From Xanthobacteraceae bacterium (GTDB taxonomy: Bacteria > Pseudomonadota > Alphaproteobacteria > Rhizobiales > Xanthobacteraceae): a stretch of 9,613 nt of DNA. This document shows positions 1-6,253 of the stretch, one piece after another. Positions within the stretch are counted from its first letter, which is position 1; each line of letters opens with the position of its first letter. The position numbers and the translations under genes are program-made. The notes under the pieces were generated by a model, which was given only the letters and a program-made list of their open reading frames with translations, did not search any database and was not told the origin of the DNA. The stretch spans positions 1-9,613 of the forward strand of contig JASHRR010001438.1 of assembly GCA_030037185.1 (NCBI GenBank), read 5' to 3'.

Positions 1-280
1 CGCGGCGTGCTCACGCCAAACGGCGGGACGCATACACTCCAGCCGTTAAACGCAACGCTGCGGGGATCGATGAGCGCATGGACGGCCTACAGCCTATCAC
101 CTATCATAAGTAAGCCATTGAAATACTTGGAATCGTGGAGGAGGAATATCGCCCGACCGCGCCCCCAGAGAACCGCAAGGGGCGCAGCCGATCAAACTGG
201 ACGACCAAGCTGCCGCAACGGGTGCTCGCGCGGCTTCTGATGACGATGCTCGCGGCCGTCAGCTTGGCTAAAGCGCGCGA
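1..280. other. No recognisable gene at the left edge
   Basis: This stretch lies downstream of the metallo-beta-lactamase gene. Short open frames exist on the plus strand (for example from 135, which runs on antisense into the lactamase gene), but none resembles a protein I know and none has convincing coding character. I see no tRNA, no clear U-tract terminator after the stop codon at 281-283, and no repeat ends. It could hold the far end of a gene lying outside the window. Confidence 0.4.
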
Positions 281-1201
281 CTACGGCCGACCAGCTTGCT
301 GCTGTTCAGCGAGGATTGCGTTGAGCATGGCCTCCTCGACGTCTGCTTCCAGCGTACAGGAGGCGGGGTTGATGAAGGGGTTCGGACTGCCTTGCTTCAT
401 CTTCGCATATTTCTCCTGCATATTGTATTGCGCGCCGTGATCGCCAAGCTGTACGTCGCAGGGCAGTGCGCGCACGGTCTTGAACGCGCGGTTGAACTGA
501 TCGACAAGCGCGGGCGTCAACACTGCGGGTGGACGCAGGCTGCATCCGAACATCACGTTGTAGGTCTTCCCGCCGTCCTGTGCGGTCGTGGTAAAGGTCG
601 TGCAGCCGGGCGTGTGGCCCGACGTCAGGTGGGCGATGAGCGTGGTGCCGCCCAGCGTCACCGCATCGCCATCATGCAGGACCCGGTCAATCGGGTGCTC
701 CTTGCCGCCGGGTTTCATCGCCTGCAGCAGCGGTACATCCTCGGCCATCGCCATCACCTGCGCGCCGGTCATCTGCTTGACGAGGGCATCGCCTTCCTGG
801 TGATCGCCGTGGGCGTGGTTGCCGAGCAGGATCTTCACGTCCGAGAATTTGAAACCGAGGTCGCTCACCGACTTTGCGATCGTCGGCACGTTGCGCTCAT
901 AGGTGCTGTCGATCAGGATATGTCCCTGCGGCGTTGCGATGAGGAAGGAACTGAGCGTATTGGTTCCGACATAGTAGATATTGCCGATGATGCGGTGCGG
1001 CGGAAACGCCGTTACGCGGTCCGCCTCCGTGCCCATGTTGCGCGCCAAGATCGAACGTGGCGTGTAGGTCTTGCCGTTGACGGTAACTGCCGGGTGATCG
1101 GGCGGGGGCGTCCCCTGGGCAAGACTCGCGCCCGCACCGAGGCTGAGGACAGACACGCCGAACAGGCAGGTGAACAAGCTCGTCACGGATAGATTTTTCA
1201 T
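281..1201 (-). CDS. Secreted subclass-B3-type metallo-beta-lactamase
   Basis: A 306-residue periplasmic zinc hydrolase of the metallo-beta-lactamase fold, most like subclass B3. Residues 1-28 form a signal peptide with probable cleavage after SLA. The full B3 ligand set is visible: H129 and H131 with H196 (in SGHTPG) for Zn1, and D133, H134 and H255 for Zn2. The motif N-H-A-H-G-D-H at 128-134 is the HxHxDH signature. C248 and C282 sit 34 residues apart, as in the C256-C290 disulfide of B3 enzymes, and the NPF-INPASC segment at 274-282 is B3-like. C220-S221 matches the B3 serine region. The usual HPSxF-type loop around the last ligand is DHGAQYN here, so substrate preference may differ. A strong AAGGAGG lies 5 nt before the ATG. 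The gene begins 33 nt after xseB and may share its transcript. The fold and metal site are secure; beta-lactam hydrolysis is inferred. Confidence 0.85.
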   Translation of the reverse strand: MKNLSVTSLFTCLFGVSVLSLGAGASLAQGTPPPDHPAVTVNGKTYTPRSILARNMGTEADRVTAFPPHRIIGNIYYVGTNTLSSFLIATPQGHILIDSTYERNVPTIAKSVSDLGFKFSDVKILLGNHAHGDHQEGDALVKQMTGAQVMAMAEDVPLLQAMKPGGKEHPIDRVLHDGDAVTLGGTTLIAHLTSGHTPGCTTFTTTAQDGGKTYNVMFGCSLRPPAVLTPALVDQFNRAFKTVRALPCDVQLGDHGAQYNMQEKYAKMKQGSPNPFINPASCTLEADVEEAMLNAILAEQQQAGRP

Positions 1202-1234
1202 CGCGTCCTCCTTATATCCCGGGTGGCGTAGCGT

Positions 1235-1546
1235 CTATTTGACGTCCAGCGGCTCGGTTCCCTTTGGCTTGCCGGAAGCATCAAGTGCGATCTTTTCGAC
1301 CCGCGCTTCGGCCTGCCGCAAAAGATGCTCGCAGCGCCGTTTGAGAACTTCGCCGCGCTCGTAGATCGCGACCGACTCCTCCAACGGCACCTTACCTTCT
1401 TCGAGGCGCTTGACGATTGTTTCCAGCTCCTCGATCGCCCGCTCGAAGCTTAGCCGATCGACATCGGCGTGGGGTCGTTCGGATGCGCCGTTCTCCGGCA
1501 AGTTGTTCTCGAACAATCTGGTTTGAGACGTACTGGTTTCGGACAT
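1235..1546 (-). CDS. xseB: Exodeoxyribonuclease VII small subunit
   Basis: XseB is the small subunit of exonuclease VII, which with several copies per XseA degrades single-stranded DNA in the cytoplasm during repair. The core is clear: [20 protein letters not shown], then [27 protein letters not shown], two helices forming the family's coiled hairpin. A disordered 30-residue N-terminal stretch and a short charged tail flank it, making it longer than the usual 80 or so residues. I chose the ATG at 1546 (protein MSETST...) because homologues begin about there and AAAGGA lies 12 nt upstream. The alternative ATG at 1567 overlaps the preceding stop codon as ATGA but has its GGGAGG directly against the start with no spacer. 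The gene follows the deacetylase-like gene and precedes the metallo-beta-lactamase gene. In relatives xseB is often followed by dxs, which is absent here. Confidence 0.92.
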   Translation of the reverse strand: MSETSTSQTRLFENNLPENGASERPHADVDRLSFERAIEELETIVKRLEEGKVPLEESVAIYERGEVLKRRCEHLLRQAEARVEKIALDASGKPKGTEPLDVK

Positions 1547-1563
1547 CGCTTTCAGCGTTCCTT

Positions 1564-2493
1564 TCATCCTCCCAACAAAGCAGCGACATGCGCCGCCGCT
1601 GAGCCGGCGAGGCCCTGCAGGTCGTAGCCGCCTTCCAGCACCGAGACGATGCGCCCGTTGGCGCTCGCCTCGGCGATCTCCATGAGCTTTTTCGTTGCCC
1701 AGGCGAAATCGGGCTCCAACAGATTGAGATTGGCAAGCGGATCGCGCATGTGGGCGTCGAAGCCGGCTGAGATCACCACGAAATCCGGCCTGAACGCTAG
1801 AGCGCGCGGCAGGATTGCGGCTTCGAGCGCCGCGCGGAACTCATCGCCGCCGTCGCCAGCCCGCAGCGGCGCGTTGACGATGTTATCGTATAGACCGCGC
1901 TCAGATCGCGCGCCGGTGCCCGGATAAAGCGGCATTTCGTGGGTCGAGCAATACATTACGGTCGGATCGGACCAGAAGATTTCCTGGGTGCCGTTGCCGT
2001 GGTGAACGTCAAAATCGACCACCGCGACGCGCTCGGCGCCGTGCTTCCTTTGGGCGTGACGCGCGATGATTGCTGCAGTGTTGAAGATGCAGAAGCCCAT
2101 CGGCCGCGCTGTCTCGGCATGGTGGCCGGGCGGGCGCATGGCGCAAAAAGCATTGTTGACGCGGCCCGCCATCACCTCGTCCGTCGCCATCGCGGCGCCG
2201 CCGATCGCACGCGACACCGCCTCGTAGGTGCCGGGCGACATCGAGGTGTCGGCGTCGAGCCGCACCAGTCCTTGCACCGGGACGGCCCTGCGAATCTCCT
2301 CCACATACTCGGCCGGATGGCACAGCGTAATCATGTCGAGCGTTGCGGCCGGCGCCTGCCCGCGCACGAGCGCCTGGAACCTGTCCTGCGCCAGGGACCG
2401 CTCGATCGCGCGCAACCGCTCCGGCCGTTCCGGATGACCGGCCGGGTTGAGATGGTCGAGGCAGGCCGGGTGGGTGACCAGGAGGGTCGTCAT
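1564..2493 (-). CDS. Histone deacetylase family amidohydrolase
   Basis: A zinc-dependent deacetylase of the arginase/HDAC fold, 309 residues, cytoplasmic. Bacterial members remove acetyl groups from polyamines, acetoin-related substrates or protein lysines; the substrate of this one cannot be read from the sequence. Key sites are present: the catalytic histidine pair H124-H125 in RPPGHHAE, zinc ligands D162 and H164 in DFDVHHGNG, the third ligand D246 in SAGFDAH, and the catalytic tyrosine Y290 in EGGYDL. The N-terminus ([20 protein letters not shown]) is typical of the alphaproteobacterial class II-like group. I start at the ATG at 2493; a TTG 12 nt upstream would add MAPP without support. 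No strong ribosome binding site is visible. The stop codon at 1564-1566 overlaps a possible xseB start, suggesting a shared transcript with xseB. Confidence 0.93.
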   Translation of the reverse strand: MTTLLVTHPACLDHLNPAGHPERPERLRAIERSLAQDRFQALVRGQAPAATLDMITLCHPAEYVEEIRRAVPVQGLVRLDADTSMSPGTYEAVSRAIGGAAMATDEVMAGRVNNAFCAMRPPGHHAETARPMGFCIFNTAAIIARHAQRKHGAERVAVVDFDVHHGNGTQEIFWSDPTVMYCSTHEMPLYPGTGARSERGLYDNIVNAPLRAGDGGDEFRAALEAAILPRALAFRPDFVVISAGFDAHMRDPLANLNLLEPDFAWATKKLMEIAEASANGRIVSVLEGGYDLQGLAGSAAAHVAALLGG

Positions 2494-2535
2494 GGGTGGC
2501 GCCAACGATTCGCACGAATTCGAAAGTACCGCGTC

Positions 2536-2798
2536 CTACTTAGCAATTTCGAGGATCGCGATTTGCTGTTTTAGCAGCTGGTTTACGCGCTCGCACGGCG
2601 ACATGCCGTTTTCTCGTTGGTAACCAGATAAGCGTGCCACTCAGCTTCGCGAGACACCCCTAAACTGATCCTCGCGTCCGCCCGATAGAATTTGCCGCGA
2701 ACGCCGCCGGAAAAATCGATCAAAGTGCGCGACGGACCCGGGTCTTTAGGCCGGGGGCTCAGAGCGCACCGGCCGCAGGCCGGTTCTGTTGTCTCCAT
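2536..2798 (-). pseudogene. Frameshifted antitoxin-like small gene
   Basis: From the ATG at 2798 (GAGGAG 6 nt upstream) the frame reads METTEPACGRC..., then DFSGGVRGKFYRADARISL and AYLVTNEK, and stops at 2583-2585. A second frame starting at 2607 continues with GMSPCERVNQLLKQQIAIL and EIAK, ending at the TAG at 2536-2538. Joined, these resemble small proteins of the type RGKFYRPDA...LPVYLD.EVQAYL...KG...ELVNxLLKxDI, which I know as ribbon-helix-helix or antitoxin-like hypothetical proteins. The reading frame changes next to a run of four A residues (2609-2612 on the plus-strand numbering). The middle also appears worn: GVSREAEWHAYL stands where PVYLDAEVQAYL would be expected. I read it as a decaying gene with no toxin partner visible beside it. 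The frame join is directly seen; the family assignment rests on memory of homologues. Confidence 0.6.
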
Positions 2799-2905
2799 AC
2801 CCATCTCCTCGCTGGATGAGGCGGCGTATTGCCAACCAACGTGACCCTGGGGTTGTGGAGACGGGCCACCATGTTGGTCTCTGACAATAATGAACCCGAC
2901 GATAA

Positions 2906-2936
2906 GGGGGGCGAAAGCCCCCTACTTCGGCGGGGG
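2906..2936. repeat. Hairpin with alternative G/C block pairing
   Basis: GGGGGC (2907-2912), loop GAAA and GCCCCC (2917-2922) form a perfect 6-bp stem with a GNRA-type loop on the plus strand. A second G block, GGGGG at 2932-2936, can pair with the same C block at 2918-2922. In minus-strand RNA the order is CCCCC, GGGGG, CCCCCC, so two mutually exclusive hairpins are possible. No U tract follows, so it is not a standard terminator. It may be a dispersed palindromic repeat or an attenuator-like element. Confidence 0.5.
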
Positions 2937-2938
2937 AT

Positions 2939-2953
2939 GGTTTACCATAAACC
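2939..2953. repeat. Perfect inverted repeat GGTTTA-CCA-TAAACC
   Basis: Six-base arms are separated by three bases. It lies two bases from the end of the G-block hairpin element and about 140 nt upstream of the relic gene on the minus strand. It could be an operator, part of a compound repeat, or chance in a short AT-rich patch. Confidence 0.4.
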
Positions 2954-3088
2954 GTCAATGCCGGCGCATCCAGCAATACCGCGGCGGCAAGGTAACGTCG
3001 CTTATGCGCGTTGGGCTGAACCTTGGCGGGCTCCCGCAGGGACGCGCATATGATCGCCGACGCGGCTACTCTTTGGCCGCCGGTTCCC

Positions 3089-3961
3089 TCACCGCTCGTC
3101 GCGCCGCAACACGACCACGCCGGGCGGCGGCTTGATGTCGTCGGGGACGAAGAAATCGGACGCCAGCGGCGCCTGGGGATCGACCCTGTAGGGTTCGAGG
3201 TCCGCAACCCCCTCAGCCGCCAGGAACGTATCGTCGATCAGGAATTGCCCCGAGAAGCTCCTCGCCGGTTTGGCGAAGATGCGGCAGGCCGCCTCCGCGA
3301 CAATTTCCGGACGGCGCGAGCGCCGCATCATCTCATCTCCGCCGAGCAGGTTCTTGATCGCCGCCGTCGCGATGGTGGTGCGCGGCCACAGCGCATTGAC
3401 GGCGATCCCCTGCGCCCGCAATTCGGCCGCAAGCCCCAACACCACCATGCTCATGCCGAACTTGGACATCGTATAGGCGGTGTGCGGCGCAAACCATTTC
3501 TCCGCCATGTCGAGGGGGGGCGACATCATCAGGATATGCGGGTTCTGCGCCGCAGCGAGATGCGCGATCGCGTATTTCGAGACCATGAAGGTGCCGCGCG
3601 CATTGACCTGATGCATGAGGTCGAAGCGGCGCATGTCGGTGTCGGCGACGCGGGTGAGCGAGATGGCGCTCGCGTTGTTGACGAGGATGTCGATGCCGCC
3701 GAAATGCGCGGCGGCGCGTTCGATTGCGTCCCTCACGGCGCCTTCCTGGCGGACGTCGACGGCAAGCCCGAGCGCCCGCCCACCCGCTGCCTCGATCTCG
3801 GCCGCGGCAGTGTGGATGGTGCCGGGCACCTTGGGATGGGGTGTCTCGGTCTTCGCCGCGATCACGATGTTGGCGCCGTCGCGCGCGGCACGCAGCGCCA
3901 CCGCAAGCCCGATCCCGCGCGAGCCACCGGTGATGAAGAGCGTCTTGCTCTTTAGAGACAT
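3089..3961 (-). CDS. Short-chain dehydrogenase/reductase, HSDL2-like
   Basis: A 290-residue NAD(P)-dependent oxidoreductase of the classical SDR superfamily, cytoplasmic. The Rossmann cofactor motif TGGSRGIG is at 11-18, NNAS at 95-98, the structural N120, S147, and the catalytic pair Y163 and K167 in YTMSK. The AAKTETPHPKVPGTIHTAAAEI-like segment at 35-56 and the long C-terminal tail resemble the HSDL2/citronellol-dehydrogenase-like branch, whose members act on hydroxyacyl or terpenoid substrates; the true substrate is unknown. The ATG at 3961 overlaps the stop codon of the upstream MmgE/PrpD gene as TGATG, so translation is probably coupled, which also explains the lack of a strong ribosome binding site. 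A GTG one codon earlier is less likely. The pairing suggests a dehydration/oxidation step in the same catabolic route. Confidence 0.88.
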   Translation of the reverse strand: MSLKSKTLFITGGSRGIGLAVALRAARDGANIVIAAKTETPHPKVPGTIHTAAAEIEAAGGRALGLAVDVRQEGAVRDAIERAAAHFGGIDILVNNASAISLTRVADTDMRRFDLMHQVNARGTFMVSKYAIAHLAAAQNPHILMMSPPLDMAEKWFAPHTAYTMSKFGMSMVVLGLAAELRAQGIAVNALWPRTTIATAAIKNLLGGDEMMRRSRRPEIVAEAACRIFAKPARSFSGQFLIDDTFLAAEGVADLEPYRVDPQAPLASDFFVPDDIKPPPGVVVLRRDER

Positions 3962-5484
3962 CACACGGCCAGCCAGTCGAGCGTTTTCTCGTCCTCGACG
4001 CCCTGCAGGCGGTCGAACAGAGACATCATCTTGTCGCGTCCGAGCCGTTGGGTCAGCAGGAGGAACTTCTCGCGCAACTCGGCGCGCGCCATCGGCCGCT
4101 CTGGCGTGCCCTTGAAGCTTGCCACCTGGCGAGACAGTTCGCGGCCGTCCTTGAGCTTGATGGTGACGGTCGCCACCAGGTCGCGCCGGTCCTGTCCCGG
4201 CGTCACCGCCATTTTGGTGCGCGAGGCGAGGTCGAGAATGGCGCGATCATGGACGACCTGCTCATCGAACGAGCGCGGATCGACGGGATCACGATAAAGC
4301 GACAGCGCGACGCTGAACGGTATCGAGTATTGCGCCAGCATCATGTCGGCCGGCACCGGGATATTGTTGGTCTTGGCCATGCGCTCATTGCCCGCGATGG
4401 TGATCGCGGCAACGTCAGCGGCGGTGAACTTGTGCTCGTTGCGCAGCTCCAGGGTCGCCTCGACCGGGTTGTGCGCGGTGATGTGACAGGCATAGCGCTT
4501 GAGCATGATATCAAGCGTGAAATACTCGGTGCCGAGCCCGCGGGTCAGCTCCGATACATCCCAATCGTTGCAGAATACCCGTAGGAATCCGTACTCGCCT
4601 TCGAGCACGCTCGTCGGACCGGTAAAGCCGTCGGCCGCGAGGCTCGCGGCCAGCACGCCGCCTTCAGCGGCCCGCCCCATGTGGAGGCGCTTGACCATGG
4701 CGCCGTTGCCCGCATGGGCAAATTCCAGGAGCCCGCCGGCGCACGAGCCGGCGATGCCGAGGGCGTTGGTCATCTTGGCGGCATCGAATCCCATCAGGCG
4801 GCCGGCCGCGGCCGCAGCGCCGAACGGCCCCGTGGTGCCCGGCGCGTGAAAGCCGCGCGCTTCGTTGGTGTGCTTGGTGGCGTGTCCGATCCGAAACATC
4901 GACTCGGCGCCGGCCACCAAGGCGGTGAGGAGATCGCGCCCCGACAGACCGCGGTCCTGGGCGACCGCGAGCGCCGCCGTGAACACGGTGGCGCCCGGAT
5001 GGGAGCCGCTGTCGGGCTTGGTCAGGCTGTCAAGCTCGAAGGCGTGGGTCAGGGCCCCGTTGGCGAGCGCTGCCGCTCCTGCCTGCACCGGCCCGCCCTC
5101 AGAGCCTAGAATGCTGCTCCTGCCCGGGGCGCTGGTGCGCCGGGCATGGGCGATGATCATCCGGCTCCACGGCAGCTCGGCACCGTAGATGATCGCCGCG
5201 ACGGTATCGCAGATGCAGTCCTTGGCGCGCTGCACCACAGGGGCCGGCAGTTCTTCGTAGCGCAGCTTCGCCGCATAGGCGGCGAGCCGCTCGGTCTCGT
5301 GGTTGGTTTGCTCGTGGGCGGGCGCGGTCTGGGCTGAAGACGCGCCGGCCTCAATAGCAGCAGCGCCGGCGCCGATCAAAGCCGACGCAAGGGGAGCAGC
5401 GCCGGCGGCCGTCGCCATCTGCTGCAAAAAGGTCCGCCGCCCGAAGCCTGCATCCTCGCAGCCAGCATCCTTGGCGTTTGTCAT
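3961..5484 (-). CDS. MmgE/PrpD family protein with Tat signal
   Basis: A 507-residue member of the MmgE/PrpD family, which includes 2-methylcitrate dehydratase, cis-aconitate decarboxylase and related lyases or epimerases. Family signatures are ANGALTHAFELD (141-152) with HPGA (162-165), GFHAPGTTGPFGAAAAAGRLMG-like residues at 211-232, KRLHMGRAAEGGVLAASLAADG at 265-286 and KRYACHITAH at 329-338. Oddly for a normally cytoplasmic family, the N-terminus carries a twin-arginine signal: GRRTFLQQ with R16-R17, an alanine/glycine-rich hydrophobic stretch to about 49 and a likely cleavage near SSAQTA. The enzyme may therefore fold with or without a cofactor in the cytoplasm and act in the periplasm. 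The ATG at 5484 is chosen because GGGAGGAGG lies 5 nt upstream; an in-frame ATG at 5565 would bury the Tat motif. It is coupled to the dehydrogenase gene downstream. Substrate is not determinable here. Confidence 0.88.
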   Translation of the reverse strand: MTNAKDAGCEDAGFGRRTFLQQMATAAGAAPLASALIGAGAAAIEAGASSAQTAPAHEQTNHETERLAAYAAKLRYEELPAPVVQRAKDCICDTVAAIIYGAELPWSRMIIAHARRTSAPGRSSILGSEGGPVQAGAAALANGALTHAFELDSLTKPDSGSHPGATVFTAALAVAQDRGLSGRDLLTALVAGAESMFRIGHATKHTNEARGFHAPGTTGPFGAAAAAGRLMGFDAAKMTNALGIAGSCAGGLLEFAHAGNGAMVKRLHMGRAAEGGVLAASLAADGFTGPTSVLEGEYGFLRVFCNDWDVSELTRGLGTEYFTLDIMLKRYACHITAHNPVEATLELRNEHKFTAADVAAITIAGNERMAKTNNIPVPADMMLAQYSIPFSVALSLYRDPVDPRSFDEQVVHDRAILDLASRTKMAVTPGQDRRDLVATVTIKLKDGRELSRQVASFKGTPERPMARAELREKFLLLTQRLGRDKMMSLFDRLQGVEDEKTLDWLAV

Positions 5485-5489
5485 CGTGT

Positions 5490-5498
5490 CCTCCTCCC
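5490..5498 (-). promoter_or_regulatory. Strong ribosome binding site for MmgE/PrpD gene
   Basis: GGGAGGAGG on the minus strand with a 5-nt spacer before the ATG at 5484. It decides the start against the upstream in-frame ATG codons at 5565 and others, and so places the twin-arginine motif at residues 16-17 of the protein. Confidence 0.75.
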
Positions 5499-5531
5499 GG
5501 CCCATCGATTTGAGGCGTTTTCGACCCATGG

Positions 5532-5566
5532 CTTGCAAGATTTGCAGAATTGCGGTGATCTGCAAA
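5532..5566. promoter_or_regulatory. Operator-like inverted repeat, TTTGCAGA-N10-TCTGCAAA
   Basis: Perfect 8-base arms at 5541-5548 and 5559-5566 are separated by 10 bases, and an 8-base palindrome CTTGCAAG (5532-5539) abuts them. Together they give three TTGCA-type cores within 35 bases, about 50 to 80 nt upstream of the MmgE/PrpD start. Such spacing suits a dimeric or tetrameric regulator. The cores are similar to the TTTGCAAA sites known for ScfR-family regulators of short-chain acyl-CoA metabolism (RamB, PccR), which would fit a propionate-like pathway. No regulator gene is in the window, so the assignment is a hypothesis. Confidence 0.5.
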
Positions 5567-5641
5567 GGCGGTTGTGCTCGAATTGGCGCTGTCGCGGAGT
5601 TTTACCGGCGGGCGATGGCTCGATCCAGCGGCTGGCGGCGA

Positions 5642-6253
5642 TCAAATCACGTAGATCCGGTCCGGCAGCTCGTCAGCACTGGTTTCAGACGCCGGAAAGT
5701 GCTGTTCGAGCACCTTTGCACATCGCTCGATCGCGGCGATAAAGCCCTCGCCGATGCGGCCGCTCCTCATGTGCGCAACGAGCGCGTCCACCGCAGCCTG
5801 CCATTCCGATTGCGGCACCCGTGCGGCGATGCCCTCATCGGCGACGATGCGCGCATAGCGCTCCGCCAGCGAGACGAAGATCAGGATGCCGGTGCGATCT
5901 TTCTTGCGAGAGACGCCCCGAATCATGAACTGCTCCATCGCCACGCGATGTGCTTTGGCCCGGCGTGCCGCACGCGGCACCAGGCCGATGCGCACGCGCG
6001 GCAGGCCCAGCAGGACGGCAAGCACGAAAAATACTGCGACCTGCAGCAACAGGATGCCGTGAACCGGCATCGCCGTAAAGGCGACCATCGCCCAAGGTAA
6101 TGCGAGTGCGACCAGTGCTGCGATCAGGATTGGCAGCGCGGTCGCGTCTGAGGACGCTTGGGCCAGAACGCAGACGATTTCGCCCGAGGTCTTTTGCTCG
6201 GCGGCGTGGATTGCGGTCGAAACCCGCTGGCGATCCTGTGCCGAGATGCTCAT
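5642..6253 (-). CDS. TPM-domain membrane protein, second of pair
   Basis: A 203-residue protein of the TPM (DUF477, formerly 'TPM phosphatase') family. The N-terminal part (QDRQRVSTAIHAAEQKTSGEIVCVLAQ, 7-33) and the C-terminal part (ERYARIVADEGIAARVP, 131-147, then GRIGEGFIAAIERCAKVL) are the two halves of a TPM domain, split by a hydrophobic hairpin of two membrane segments at about 40-62 and 65-85. This split form is usual for the second TPM protein in LemA/TPM/TPM clusters. The start at 6253 overlaps the stop of the preceding TPM gene as TGATG; a longer in-frame start at 6451 would encode an arginine-rich segment that is the shadow of the neighbour's glycine-rich tail, so I reject it. Function of the family is unsettled; a role in envelope protein turnover or photosystem-type assembly is known for some relatives. 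Confidence 0.85.
   Translation of the reverse strand: MSISAQDRQRVSTAIHAAEQKTSGEIVCVLAQASSDATALPILIAALVALALPWAMVAFTAMPVHGILLLQVAVFFVLAVLLGLPRVRIGLVPRAARRAKAHRVAMEQFMIRGVSRKKDRTGILIFVSLAERYARIVADEGIAARVPQSEWQAAVDALVAHMRSGRIGEGFIAAIERCAKVLEQHFPASETSADELPDRIYVI

Larger units (their letters stand above)
2799..3088. other. Intergenic region with GC-rich hairpins
   Basis: About 290 bases lie between the dehydrogenase gene and the relic gene. I see no gene here. The notable content is two neighbouring palindromic elements (listed separately at 2906-2936 and 2939-2953). The minus-strand open frame running through here into the dehydrogenase gene is out of frame with it and not credible as a protein. 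The region could be the 3' end of the dehydrogenase transcript plus the leader of the relic gene. Confidence 0.5.

Noticed and set aside
296..1192. A 298-codon plus-strand open frame opposite the metallo-beta-lactamase gene
   Set aside because: It is rich in Arg, His, Ala and Gly with no family motif, while the opposite strand holds a complete enzyme with signal peptide, metal ligands and ribosome binding site. GC-rich third positions create such shadows.
2536..3088. Possible mobile element or integration site around the relic gene
   Set aside because: No transposase or integrase fragment, no matching terminal repeats and no tRNA end could be found; simple decay explains what is seen.
2746..3207. 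A 153-codon minus-strand open frame crossing from the dehydrogenase gene into the intergenic region
   Set aside because: Its first part overlaps the end of the dehydrogenase gene out of frame and its remainder reads through palindromes. No protein motif or ribosome binding site supports it.
3023..3955. A 310-codon plus-strand open frame opposite the dehydrogenase gene
   Set aside because: It is antisense to a clear SDR enzyme with all catalytic residues, and its translation is Arg/His-rich without motifs.
5303..6100. A 265-codon plus-strand open frame spanning the MmgE/PrpD start and the second TPM gene
   Set aside because: It is antisense to two supported genes and to the regulatory region between them, with no recognisable domain.
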